A DNA stretch of 64,000 nucleotides from Coccinella septempunctata (lineage: Eukaryota > Arthropoda > Insecta > Coleoptera > Coccinellidae), in NCBI RefSeq assembly GCF_907165205.1, contig NC_058198.1:18701001-18765000 (forward strand), given 5' to 3'. The notes under the pieces were generated by a model. It was not told the DNA's origin, searched no databases, and saw only the letters and a list, made by a program, of their open reading frames with translations. Positions within the stretch are counted from its first letter, which is position 1; every line of letters starts with the position of its first letter. Positions 19,238 to 29,031 of the stretch are shown piece by piece. The position numbers and the translations under genes were made by a program.

Positions 19238-21304
19238 AGTGATGTAAATTTGACTTATAATTGTTTCATCGATATTATTAAGTACTGTTTAGACACAGCT
19301 TGTCCGTTAAGATACCGCACCATTTCAAGCTCTTCAAAATTAGGATAAGTAACTTTGGAGGTAAAAATGGCTAGTGAGAGCTTGAAGAATTTATATTGGC
19401 TCCATATGAATGTCAAAACCCAACAAACGTTTGATATGTACAAGAACGCGAAAAAACAATATAATATGCTAATTCAAAATTCTAAACTTGCATATCATAC
19501 AAAACTCATATGCTCATCCGACAACCAGAGCAGAGCAGTCTGGAACATTGTCAATCAGGAGACCGGCAGGAAGCTCAGCGCTCGGGATCATGTTAATTTG
19601 AACGTCGATGGCGTACTGGTGTCTGATGGTGTTCTTGTGGCTGAGACATTTGCTGATTATTTCTCATCCATAGCACAAAAGTGCCTTGAGGCTAAATACG
19701 GCCGTTTCTTGTCTCTCATGTGTACAACTCTATCCCTGCATGATGATTCGTTTTTCTTTCATCCAGTTGATAAAAAAGAAGTAATTGACACAACTAAGTC
19801 ATTGAAAAATAAAAAAAGTGTCGGTGCCGACTACATCTCTGTCAAGATCTTAAACTCAATATCTGAGTTCATTGCTGAACCTTTTTCTCACATAATAAAT
19901 CTCTCAATTTCTACTGGTATCTTCCCTGAGAAGCTGAAGTTTGCGACAATTATTCCAGTGCATAAGAGAAATGATGTGGAGGATGTCTCAAATTATAGAC
20001 CTATCTCTATTCTTAGTGTTCTCTCCAAAGTTATTGAAAGAATAGTCCTAAATCGCATGACCAATTTTCTTAATAAATTCAACCTATTAACTAGTTGTCA
20101 ACATGGCTTCAGAACACAGAGATCTACTCAGAGCGCTGCGATTGACTTCTTTGAATATGTCTATGAGTCCTTGGATAGGGGTCTTTATGTGGCAGGTCTT
20201 TTTTTCGACCTCTCCCGTGCCTTTGACTGCATTACATTCAAGTTCATATTGAATAAACTTTATCACCTCGGTTTCCGGGGAGTCTTCCTCGACTGGTTAT
20301 CCAGTTTCATAACGAATCGTGTTAGGTCAGTGAAGGTAGGTGGCTGTTGGTCGTCTAGTCGCATAAATGAGCTAGGTGTTCCTCAGGGCTCAATATTAGG
20401 GCCGCTACTCTTCCTTCTTTTTGTCAATGACCTACCCAAACATCTGGTCCTGACTCTAGTTCGTTTAGTCATTTTTGTTGACGATTTGTCTATTGCTGTG
20501 TCCGCACAGACGATTGATGAACTCAAGAGTGTATGTGAATCTCTTATAGGACAGTTTGAGAACTGGTGCAGAATGAATGCCTTAATCATAAACATCGATA
20601 AGACTGAGAGTCTTCTCTTCACATTACGTAACTCTACTGTATGCTCATTTGACTTATACCATGGGAATGAGACCTTGAAATCAAAGAAAATTGTTAAATT
20701 CTTGGGAGTGTTCGTGGATGACAGGTTGAGGTGGTGTCATCATGTAGATCAAATTTGTAAAAAGATGAGCACTGCTTACTATGCTATCAGCCGTATAAAA
20801 GATACTCTTCCTCAACAATCAGTAATTAGTGTATATTATAGCTTAGTCTATAGTCATATGTCCTATTGCATACTTGTTTGGGGTAACTCAATTGATTTTG
20901 ATAGAATTTTACTATCTCAAAAACGCATAATACGTTTGATTTTTGGCCTTCATCCTCGTACATCTTGCCGGCCTGTGTTTGTTGCCCAGAATATACTTAC
21001 TGCACCTTGTATATATATCTTCAATGCCCTAATGTACGTCAAAAGTAATCAAAGCAGATTCGACAAACTTTCAAGTTTTCATAGCTATTCCACCAGAAAT
21101 ACTGAGACCATTTCTATTCCATTGCACAGAACCACAAAATTCCAATCATCTATCTTATATAGTGGAATTAAACTTCACAATCATTTGCCATTCAAGGTAC
21201 GGGCAATGGGTGGACGAGGGTTCAGAACGACGGTGAGGAATTTGTTGATAAAAAAGGCTTATTACAGTATCAATGAGTATTTATGTGATTCCATTATTGT
21301 GTAG
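19238..21304 (+). pseudogene. CR1-like ORF2, reverse transcriptase part
   Basis: This continues the frame that stopped at 8045. A TAA near 19344 interrupts it in frame; the remaining 649 codons (19355-21304) are open. RT motifs, numbered from 19355: KNKKSVGADYIS near 151-162, NYRPISIL 213-220, GFRTQRST 251-258, FFDLSRAFD with D285, GVPQGSILGP 341-350 and FVDD at 374-377 (most relatives have FADD). The C-terminal region (KFLGVFVDDRL, YSHMSYCILVWG) is typical of the CR1/Jockey group. It has no start of its own after the stop and is not linked to the endonuclease, so it is a relic even though its RT is well preserved. Confidence 0.85.
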
Positions 21305-21389
21305 TTTACAAACTTGATGTAAAGCTGACTTGTCCTATACATTGAATGTCGAACAGGATCAATAAATTATTATTATTATTATTATTATT
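21305..21389 (+). other. 3' UTR and (ATT)n tail of the CR1-like element
   Basis: About 55 bases of 3' UTR with aataaa, then a run of TTA/ATT triplets to 21389. This is the 3' terminus of the element. Confidence 0.8.
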
Positions 21390-21508
21390 ACTCACTGTTC
21401 TGAGGTTTTACTCACTGTTTCGGGAATTCACTCACTGTCCGGTTAATGTCTCTCACCTCAGTTGTTTCCTGGTAGATTCTGAACGGTCCCTGCTCGTTGC
21501 GCCATTTT
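21390..21508 (-). other. Internal leader fragment of LTR element X
   Basis: On the - strand this follows the X LTR. It includes a PBS-like sequence (21487-21504) and three copies of ACTCACTGT at 21390, 21410 and 21430 with an exact 20-base period. It is cut off at 21389 by the CR1-like 3' tail, so the rest of X is missing here. Confidence 0.6.
21487..21504 (-). other. Putative primer-binding site of LTR element X
   Basis: TGGCGCAACGAGCAGGGA on the - strand begins with the TGG complement of a tRNA CCA end and lies 4 nt from the LTR end. I could not assign the tRNA. Confidence 0.6.
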
Positions 21509-21779
21509 TGTAACGGGGTTTTCCTCGGTGTACTCAAGCGCCAGCTATTCTTTAAGGGAGAATAGCAAACCTACCCTGGCAGCTACTAGCCGGAGACAAG
21601 GTTCCCTGGTGTCTAGGGTGTTAGCGACGCACAATGATAGGCAGAATCAACGTATACAACTTTTATTTGTCGATTCGTAAAAGGGAAACACAAATGGCAC
21701 TATCACAAAATTTTTACAGTGACTCGAAATCGGTGAGATTTACAGGGGCAAGACGGACGGAATAACACTGGATCCGATC

Positions 21780-21788
21780 TCAAACGTT
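21780..21788. repeat. Target-site duplication of RTE-like copy C, left copy
   Basis: tcaaacgtt here is repeated at 25449-25457. Confidence 0.9.
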
Positions 21789-21888
21789 CATTCATTCATT
21801 CATTGCTGTATCCCGTTACCGGAAATAAATCTACAAAAAGAAGAAGAAAAAAAAAAAAAAATTGGAACAGACTTGTAACTTCTTAGTG

Positions 21889-24800
21889 CTAGTTGCGATT
21901 GTGTGCCCTCCTGTGACTAAAGAGACCCAACCGTGACCTGCAGATCCTTCCACACTCAGGGCATGGATAGTCTCCAACCAGATCTGGCCGCCGCTGTATC
22001 CTTCTCGATTCTCCATTATAACTGTGGACCAAAGACCTCCACTGTGACCTGTCTAACGCTAGTTGTTCCCAGTTATGATTAGCATTAACTGATTTTAGGG
22101 ATTGATGTAGTGTATCCTTAAACCGCTTATACTGGCCTCCTGGTTTCCGGGCTCCCTCAGTGAGTTCGCCGTATAGAGCTATTTTGGGGAGTCTTGTGTC
22201 TTGCATCCTCAGAATGTGGCCGCTCCATCTGAGTCGGGCCCTCGTTACTTGAGTCTCAATTGTTGTACAACTCGCGCGCTGCAAGACTTCTGCATTCGAA
22301 ACTTTGTGGAACCATCTGATGTGCATTATCTGTCTTAGATGACGTTGCTGCGTCTGTTCAAGCTGTTTAATATGTCGCCTGTAGGGAGTCCAGCTTTCGC
22401 TTCCGTAAAGAAGCGTTGGGAGGACCACTGCTCTGTAAACAGCTGTCTTGGTCTTCAGATTGAGGTCGTGATTCTGGAACACTCTGTCCTTCAGCTTCCA
22501 GAATGCCCGTGATGCCGAATTGATACGGTTGTGTATTTCCGTGTCAAGGTTAGCCCTAGTGTTTATGAAGCTTCCCAAGTATTTGAACTGCTCGACCTGT
22601 TCTAGAGTTTCATTGTCCAGGCTGATATCTGTTTGAAGGCTTTCTGGCGGACTTACCAGGATTTTGGTCTTGTCAATATTGAGTCTAAGGCCTAAAGCTT
22701 CGTATATATGTTTATAGGTGTCCATCATTATCTGTAGATCCTCTGAGCTGCTAGCGATGAGTGAACAGTCGTCTGCATATTGAAGTTCCGTGATAAACTT
22801 AGTACGGGTTTTTGCTCTGAGGCGCTTCAGGTTAAACAGGCCTCCATCAAATCTGAATCTTATCCCAACACCTCTTACGGGCATGCTCATGTCAGCAATT
22901 ATCGATACAGCTATGGCGAAAATATTGAACAGTAAAGGCGCTAATACGCAGCCTTGTTTTATTCCAGAGTTGGTTGAGAAATGGTCGGTTGTAGAGCCAT
23001 TATGCTGTATTCTAGCGGTGTTGTTGGTATGAAGGCTTTTACACACTGCCAGGAATTTTTCGGGTACTCCTAGACGTGCCATGATTTTCCAGAGTGCTCT
23101 CCGATTCACCGAGTCGAATGCCTTGCTTAAATCGATGAAGGCTGTATAAATCCTTGATTGTTGTTCACGAGCCTTTTCTTGTAGCTGTCGCAGTGTAAAA
23201 ATTAGGTCCACCGTACCTCGATTTGGTCGAAAGCCGCACTGGGATTCAGGTAAAAGCTTCTCTAAGAGTGGAACCAGACGATTAGCCATAATCTTCGAGA
23301 GAATTTTACTGGCCACATTAAGCAACGATATGCCCCTGTAATTGTTGCAATTCGACGTATCGCCTTTGTTCTTATAGAGGTTGATAACTAAAGCGTCTCT
23401 GAAGTCTTGTGGCACATCTCCCTGTTCCCAGATCTTGCGGAATAGTATTAGGAGACTATTGACAATGTCCTCATCCATGGCTTTGAATATCTCAGCCGGA
23501 ATGCCGTCTAGACCAGGTGACTTATCATTTTTCATATTTTTAATCGCGCTTATGATTTCCGACATTGAAATTTCGTCATCAAGCGATGTCATCGGACTAT
23601 ACGCGGGAAGCAGGTCTAAAATGGATAAATCCGAGTCGTTATTTTGATTCAAGACCTGTGAGTAATGCTCCTTCCATCTTTCGAGAATTTTTCTATCATC
23701 AGTTAGAATAGCTCCATGAGCATCTCTTATAGGAAAGCTAGCTTTTCTGCTTGGACCGTAAACAGTTTTAATAGCTTCGAAAAAACGCCTGTAGTCATGG
23801 TTATCGGCGTAAGCTTGTATTTCCCTAGCTTTTTCTTTCCACCAGCTGTCCTTGATTTTTCTTATTTCTTGACGGACCTCGCGTTTCATGTTTATGAAAC
23901 CTATTTGGGCTGCAACATCGCCAGGCTTGTTAATTGCGGTTTTCATCGCTTTGTGTTTTGCGTCCAAAAGGGGTGCGATATGAGTTTCGCTGTCGGCAAA
24001 CCAGACTGGGGATTTTCGGGAGCGTTCTGTGCCCAGTATTTCTTTCGCTGTATTTGTAAGGGATGACTTGAAACGGAGCCAATGAGTCTCAATGTCGTCG
24101 TTATAATCCGGTGGTGTTAGGTTATCTTTGACGGCAGCTGTGAATCTGTCCTTTGTAGAAGGGTTTTGTAGTTTGGATATTTGAAGGCGCTCTCTTAGAT
24201 ACTTCGGCTTGCGTTGGTATTTTGGGCGCATTGAGATTTTCATTCTCGAGATTACCAGCCTATGATCAGTCCAGCACTCCAGATCTGCTCTGGGTTTAGT
24301 GACCAACACCTCTTTCAGATCTTTCCTTCTCACGATCACATAGTCGAGGGTATGCCAATGCCCTGAGCGCGGGTGGCGCCAGGTCCCCCTTGAATTGGCT
24401 CTCGTAATAAAATAGGTGTTCGTTATACACAGATTGTGTTCTGCACAAAGAGCCAGCAGACGTTCTCCATTCGAATTGATGCTGTCTGTGCCGTGTTTCC
24501 CTATTATTCCCGGCCATAGTTCTGAGTCTTGACCTCTGCCCACTCTAGCGTTGAAGTCTCCAAGGAGAATAATTCGTTCCCGTTTTGGGATTTTACCCAA
24601 TGTAGCAACGAGTGTTTCGTAAAAAGGGTCCTTTAAGTTGTCAGAGGAGTTCAAAGTGGGTGCGTATACTGCAATGATGTTCACAAACGTGTTATTCGCT
24701 GCAGGAAAACGTAGGGTCATTAGACGTTCTGAGATACCAACTGGATTTTCGGTAAGTTTGGCGGCCAGGTCGTTTCTAATGGCAAAGCCTACGCCATGTT

Positions 24801-25128
24801 GTCTGATTTCGCCTTCCGGCAAGCCTTTCCAGAAAAAAGTATACGCTTGTTCTACCAAGCTACCTTCGTCCGAAAAGCGTGTTTCGCTTAAAGCAACTAT
24901 TGCAATGGATGTTCGTTGCAGTTCCTTATCGATTAGGGCAGTACGCCTCTCTGGTCGGTCGGCCTTGGGGTTGTCTAGCAAGGTTCTGACGTTCCATGCT
25001 GCAAAAGCTATGTGCTTTTCATTGGTGTTTGTTCGATGATTCACTCGCTCAGGCACCCTCCCCTGGAGATCCGAATGGGAGGGTATTTTACCTCCGGATA
25101 CGAATTTTGTCCTGTTCGACTGATCCAT
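21889..25128 (-). CDS. RTE-like endonuclease/reverse transcriptase polyprotein (copy C)
   Basis: 1079 codons, intact, with the same domains and catalytic residues as copies A and B. Private differences seen by reading: Q for R at residue 22, P for T at 168, V for D at 375, M for I at 414 and E for Q at 519. None falls on a catalytic residue. It has T at 776 like copy A and S in LVHSYNG like copy B. The C2H2 finger is preserved. It has slightly more private changes than A or B but is still very young. Confidence 0.93.
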   Translation of the reverse strand: MDQSNRTKFVSGGKIPSHSDLQGRVPERVNHRTNTNEKHIAFAAWNVRTLLDNPKADRPERRTALIDKELQRTSIAIVALSETRFSDEGSLVEQAYTFFWKGLPEGEIRQHGVGFAIRNDLAAKLTENPVGISERLMTLRFPAANNTFVNIIAVYAPTLNSSDNLKDPFYETLVATLGKIPKRERIILLGDFNARVGRGQDSELWPGIIGKHGTDSINSNGERLLALCAEHNLCITNTYFITRANSRGTWRHPRSGHWHTLDYVIVRRKDLKEVLVTKPRADLECWTDHRLVISRMKISMRPKYQRKPKYLRERLQISKLQNPSTKDRFTAAVKDNLTPPDYNDDIETHWLRFKSSLTNTAKEILGTERSRKSPVWFADSETHIAPLLDAKHKAMKTAINKPGDVAAQIGFINMKREVRQEIRKIKDSWWKEKAREIQAYADNHDYRRFFEAIKTVYGPSRKASFPIRDAHGAILTDDRKILERWKEHYSQVLNQNNDSDLSILDLLPAYSPMTSLDDEISMSEIISAIKNMKNDKSPGLDGIPAEIFKAMDEDIVNSLLILFRKIWEQGDVPQDFRDALVINLYKNKGDTSNCNNYRGISLLNVASKILSKIMANRLVPLLEKLLPESQCGFRPNRGTVDLIFTLRQLQEKAREQQSRIYTAFIDLSKAFDSVNRRALWKIMARLGVPEKFLAVCKSLHTNNTARIQHNGSTTDHFSTNSGIKQGCVLAPLLFNIFAIAVSIIADMSMPVRGVGIRFRFDGGLFNLKRLRAKTRTKFITELQYADDCSLIASSSEDLQIMMDTYKHIYEALGLRLNIDKTKILVSPPESLQTDISLDNETLEQVEQFKYLGSFINTRANLDTEIHNRINSASRAFWKLKDRVFQNHDLNLKTKTAVYRAVVLPTLLYGSESWTPYRRHIKQLEQTQQRHLRQIMHIRWFHKVSNAEVLQRASCTTIETQVTRARLRWSGHILRMQDTRLPKIALYGELTEGARKPGGQYKRFKDTLHQSLKSVNANHNWEQLALDRSQWRSLVHSYNGESRRIQRRPDLVGDYPCPECGRICRSRLGLFSHRRAHNRN

Positions 25129-25448
25129 CTTTTTGTAGGAGCTGCGTTAGAAGGTGTTCAAAAGCTGCACTGGTAACGCTGTCAGTGCAACTTTGGTTGC
25201 GGCTACGACTAGATTATCTTGTGGCACAGGTATCCTGAGACGACAAGGTCTGAGACGTAACTTGAGCAACGCAGAGAGCCATTTCCTGCTCAAGCCAATG
25301 TTTAGGCTACGTAATTGTGGGAAACAGAGTTATACCGCTCATGTTCGGTCGCCAGAGCCTCGTTCGTAAGAACAGGGTGCACCGCGAGTAGGTGAGGTTG
25401 GCATTTGAGAGGAGAGGCTATAAAACGCATCCTTTCCCCTTACACCCC
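25129..25448 (-). promoter_or_regulatory. 5' UTR (probable internal promoter) of copy C
   Basis: The 320 bases match copy B's 5' UTR with only isolated differences (for example the base next to the ctcaag motif at 25297). The promoter role is inferred from position in a full-length element. Confidence 0.45.
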
Positions 25449-25457
25449 TCAAACGTT
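25449..25457. repeat. Target-site duplication of RTE-like copy C, right copy
   Basis: tcaaacgtt, matching 21780-21788. Confidence 0.9.
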
Positions 25458-25656
25458 ATACGGGAGTTAACGGACTAGTTCGCCAGCCAGAACCTGAGAC
25501 GTACACTTGACGGACAGATATCGGACTTCAGCCAGGTTAGGGGATGAAAGACGGCACAGAATTACGACGGCTCACCCTTAGGCTCGTTCGGCACTCCCCG
25601 GGTATCCACACCAGCAGAATGCCTCCCTATCCGTAGGGGTGAACACAGGAACGTGT

Positions 25657-26040
25657 GTGACGGGGTTTTCCTCGGCGGACTCGAGCGCCAGCTATTCTTT
25701 AAGGGAGAATAGCAAACCTACCCTGGCAGCTACTAGCCGGTGACAGGGTTCCCTGGTGTCTAGGGTGTTAGCGACGCACAATGATAGGCAGAATCAACGT
25801 GTACAACTTTTATTCGTCGAAAAGGGGAACACAAATAGCACTACTACAAAATTTTACAGTGATTCGAAATCGGTGTGATTTACAGGGACAAGACGGACGG
25901 AATAGCACGGGATCCGATCTTAAACGTTATACGGGGGTTAACGGACTTGTTCGCCAGCCAGAACCTGAGACGTACACTTGACGGACAGATATCGGACCTC
26001 AGCCAGGTTAGGGGATGAAAGACGGCACAGATTCACAACA
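25657..26040. repeat. Second copy of the 479-bp unit in the X LTR
   Basis: It aligns with 21509-21788 joined to 25458-25600. It starts tgtgacggggttttcctcgg where the first unit has tgtaacggggttttcctcgg, and it is the same through the gacgcacaatgataggcag stretch and the gacggacagatatcgga stretch, with scattered substitutions and small indels. Confidence 0.85.
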
Positions 26041-26145
26041 GCTCACCCCTAGTTGCGCTCTTCGCCCCCTGAGTATCCACGCCAGCGGGGTTCTTCGATA
26101 GCAACTGAAGTGAGCGTCGAAACAACGGGGAAGGAAAGAGGGTTA

Positions 26146-26361
26146 GCCACTCCAAAGTGCCTCCGCACCCCCTGAGTATCCACGCCAGCCGGGTGCTTTA
26201 GCAATAGGGGTGGAACTTAACCCGGGGTAGGAAGGGATAAAGGAAGGTTTTCTGCCACTCCAAAGTGCCTCCGCACCCCCTGAGTATCCACGCCAGCGGG
26301 GTGCTTTAGCAGTAGGGGTGGAACTGAAACCGGGGTAGGAAGGGATGAAGGGAGGCTGAAG
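26146..26361. repeat. Two ~108-bp GC-rich repeats in the X LTR (left pair)
   Basis: The repeats start at 26146 and 26254 with gccactccaaagtgcctccg and share the tatccacgccagc core and the ggggtggaact motif. A partial unit lies just upstream around 26060-26100. Confidence 0.85.
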
Positions 26362-26603
26362 TTCCAATATTGTATAAAAGAAAATAACGGCGTGTCGTCT
26401 TACCTTTGGCTTGGCCACTTGCACTCGTCAATTTTATAATCACCCACTATAGTGAAGAGGAAAAAAATAAAGGAAAATAAAGTATACTCTGAATCGAATC
26501 CAAGAAAAAAATGAAAAGCAACTCTGAGTCTTTAACGGCGGACGGCACTTATTAAACGTGAACGGCAGGTAAATTTATCGTCAATTAAGCACAAGTGAAA
26601 CAA

Positions 26604-26998
26604 TCAAGTAAAAATCGTAAGTGAAGTGGCCTGCGGGGGAACATCTGATTTTATACCCACAGGGGGGGGTGCGGAAATCAGATGTGCCCGACAGTCGAAA
26701 TTCGGTAAATTTGCGTCGATGAAAACGTCTTTATTTCGACTTATCTGTGCTAGCGAACAAAAAACTCGGTTATCTTCTAATTCAGAATGTTTTATACGGT
26801 GCGACATCGTTTTTAGGAAATAAAAACGGAATAAAAACGGTCGGTATGTTTACAATTCCGAACGATGTCGGAATCCTGAATTGGAAATTCGAAAAGATTT
26901 CTCGGAGAATTAATTCAAAATAAAATTATTTAAAAATGAAAACTAAAATAATTATTCTAAAATGAGGGGGTAGGTTTAAAAACTACCCTCTCGTTACA
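26604..26998. repeat. Right end of the duplicated 861-bp segment, first copy
   Basis: From the catctgattttatacccac motif (26642) to GTTACA (26993-26998) this aligns with 27503-27859 at an 861-base offset, with scattered differences. Near its end gagggggtag and ctaccctc form an inverted repeat. Confidence 0.8.
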
Positions 26999-27031
26999 CG
27001 TGTTAAAAGACGGGACCTGAGGAAGGGGTGC

Positions 27032-27250
27032 GCCACCCCAAAGTGTCCTCGGTACCCCCCGGGTATCCACACCAGCAGGGTACTTTAACGACAGTAGGGG
27101 TGGAACTAGGTAAGACGGGAAATTTCAGGAAAGGGTGAGCCACCCCAAAGTGCCTTCGGTACCCCCCGGGTATCCACACCAGCAGGGTACGTTAATGACA
27201 GTAGGGGTGGAACTCAGACTCGGGTATAAGAAAGGTGGAAATGGAGGCTG
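27032..27250. repeat. Two ~108-bp GC-rich repeats in the X LTR (right pair)
   Basis: The repeats start at 27032 and 27139 (gccaccccaaagtg...) and are diverged versions of the pair at 26146-26361. Each holds the tatccacaccagc core. Confidence 0.85.
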
Positions 27251-27464
27251 AAGTTCCAATATTATATAAAAAAATAACGGAGTGTCGTCTTACCTCTGGT
27301 TGCTAGTGGGTAGTTCACTCACAACGGCAATAATAAAAAAAATAAACTAACGCGTGTTCTAAAATTTCCCAAAGTAAAATGAAAAAAAATAAGCAATTCT
27401 CAAGAGGCCCAAAAAAATCAAATTGACAGCAAATGATCACGGCGGATAGTCACTCGGAATTTCA

Positions 27465-27859
27465 GACGGCAATTAATTTGGAAGTGAGTGAACTGCGGGA
27501 GGACATCTGATTTTATACCCACAGGGGGGGTGCGGAAATCAGATGTGCCCGACAGTCGAAATTCGGTAAATTTGCGTCGACGAAGACGTTTTAATTTCGA
27601 CTTATCTGTGCTAGCGAACAAAAAAACTCGGTTATCTTCCAATTCAGGATGTTTTATACGGTGCGACATCGTTTTTAGGAAATAAAAACGGAATAAAAAC
27701 GGTACGGTATGTTTACAATTCCGAACGATGTCGGAATCCTGAATTGGAAATTGAAAATATTTCACGGAAAATTAATTCAAAACAAAATTATTTAAAAATG
27801 AAAACTAAAATAATTATTCTAAAATGAGGGGGTAGGTTTGAAAACTACCCTCTCGTTAC
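27465..27859. repeat. Right end of the duplicated 861-bp segment, second copy (outer end of X LTR)
   Basis: Repeats 26604-26998 and terminates in GTTACA, the outer LTR end on this side. A gagggggtag / ctaccctc inverted repeat lies just inside the terminus. Confidence 0.75.
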
Positions 27860-28870
27860 ACTACATATGAAATTGAACAAGGTGTCTATTAAAAAAATGC
27901 AACTTATCTAACCAAGACAGATTGTGTTTAACGTTGGTCTGGCTCAGACGATGTTATAAACTCTAAGATAGTGATTTTAATCGATAACTTTGTGAGTAGT
28001 AAGCTATAAGAATATATAATGCTTAGGGCAAATAATGGAATTTTCTCTTAGTGTTCGATGTATTATTAATGAAAAATTTTCAAAAATAAACATTGTTCAT
28101 AATATTATATTTCCATATCTTCATTGTTGATAAGGAGGAATATGTACCAAATATCAGGAAATAATGCTCTCAATTCTCATCTCACTTTCCTAGGATGCAT
28201 TCAAAAACTTACTCTGGGTAAGCTCTGAATAATCTGAAGCGTTCACAAACATATGAATGCATTTCTCTCTTACTTTTTCGAAGTATGCTCTACGAGTATA
28301 TTCGTACTCACACTCTCGGAATAAGTTTCTGAATGCAACCCTTGAACTCTTAAACAATTTAAGTTCATTTATTTCTATATTGTTAAATTATGAATTTGGC
28401 ATGCCATTAGAAATAGGTTTAAAATCAGTAATAAAACTAAAAAATTAAGTAAGCACTGTTTTATTCAAGATAATGATCCTTCTGTGTGATCTTTATTAGA
28501 TTATCCCAAGATCAACCGGTGTTAAATCTCTAATAACTCTCATTGTGAATACCTCTGGAACATAAATATTGTTATAAAATTTTCCAACATTTGTTTTTAT
28601 TTCCCTTACAACTTCTCTGTAATCTCACCTATACACTGGAATGACCATCATATCTTACGTCTTACGTCTGTCGTCGATCGCGATAAGATGTGTTGATTTT
28701 CTTTCGAAAATTCAAGGGAGTTGTGTGACAAAAGGAGGTGTGTGAGTTTAATTTGAGAATTTTTTAGTGAAAACAAAGAATCTCTAGAAATTAGCCGTGT
28801 TAATAGAGTTCAATTGAATGAAAAAACATTATTATCTTATATTAATGCTAATGTAAACAAATCCAGTTTC
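27860..28870. other. AT-rich spacer with one MITE-like foldback
   Basis: No convincing coding frame; the longest is about 63 codons with no recognisable motif. Apart from the foldback at 28196-28337 I see nothing. The last 200 bases may be the 5' UTR of element D. Confidence 0.6.
28196..28337. mobile_element. Possible MITE-like foldback
   Basis: The 19-base ends tgcattcaaaaacttactc (28196-28214) and the reverse complement of 28319-28337 agree at 17 of 19 positions, enclosing about 104 bases with no ORF. No clear target duplication is visible, so the call is tentative; a chance or regulatory inverted repeat is possible. Confidence 0.35.
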
Positions 28871-29031
28871 GGCATCGGTCTGCTATAACTGTTGCGCTAG
28901 CGGTAGGAGCGGGCCAGTACCTGAATTGAGTAGGGGCTGACGTAACTGCTTCGCCGACGCGCGGTGTTTCACGAGTGTGGCTGAAAGTAAATGAACGGCA
29001 ACCGAAGATCCCAAATTCTCTAGAACAGAAA

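Larger units (their letters stand above)
6190..21389 (+). mobile_element. CR1/Jockey-group non-LTR retrotransposon, split by a gypsy LTR element
   Basis: ORF1 (6190-7206) abuts ORF2 (from 7203). ORF2 is interrupted at 8045 by an LTR element and resumes at 19238, running to a stop at 21304. A short 3' UTR with aataaa-like sequence and a (ATT)n tail ends at 21389. Without the insertion the element is about 4.0 kb. The 5' end is near 6190-6290 and may be truncated. ORF2 has an in-frame TAA near 19344, so the element was probably already inactive. The clade is judged from the endonuclease and RT motifs and the triplet tail. Confidence 0.8.
21789..25448 (-). mobile_element. RTE-like non-LTR retrotransposon copy C (full length)
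   Basis: A 3660-bp element inserted in the left 479-bp unit of the X LTR, flanked by tcaaacgtt. The 3' end has the longest aatg tail of the three copies (four units) and a T15 tract; the 5' end matches copy B exactly in extent. Removing it with one duplication restores a unit that aligns with 25657 onward. Confidence 0.95.
21509..27859 (-). mobile_element. Long repetitive LTR of element X, with RTE-like copy C inside
   Basis: The segment begins TGTAAC (21509) and ends GTTACA (27854-27859). Together with the PBS just outside 21509 this fits a 5' LTR on the - strand of about 2.7 kb once copy C is removed. It is built from tandem segments: a 479-bp unit in about two copies on the left, about 108-bp repeats, and an 861-bp duplicated segment on the right, each ending in GTTACA or a close variant. 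The core GTATCCACRCCAGC occurs six times (25602, 26073, 26176, 26284, 27063, 27170). No matching direct repeat flanks both ends, because the left neighbour is the element's own leader. Alternatively it is several partial LTRs in tandem. Confidence 0.55.

Noticed and set aside
26604..27765. Small frames of 60-115 codons in the X LTR
   Set aside because: They overlap on both strands, contain no recognisable motif and change between the two copies of the 861-bp segment.
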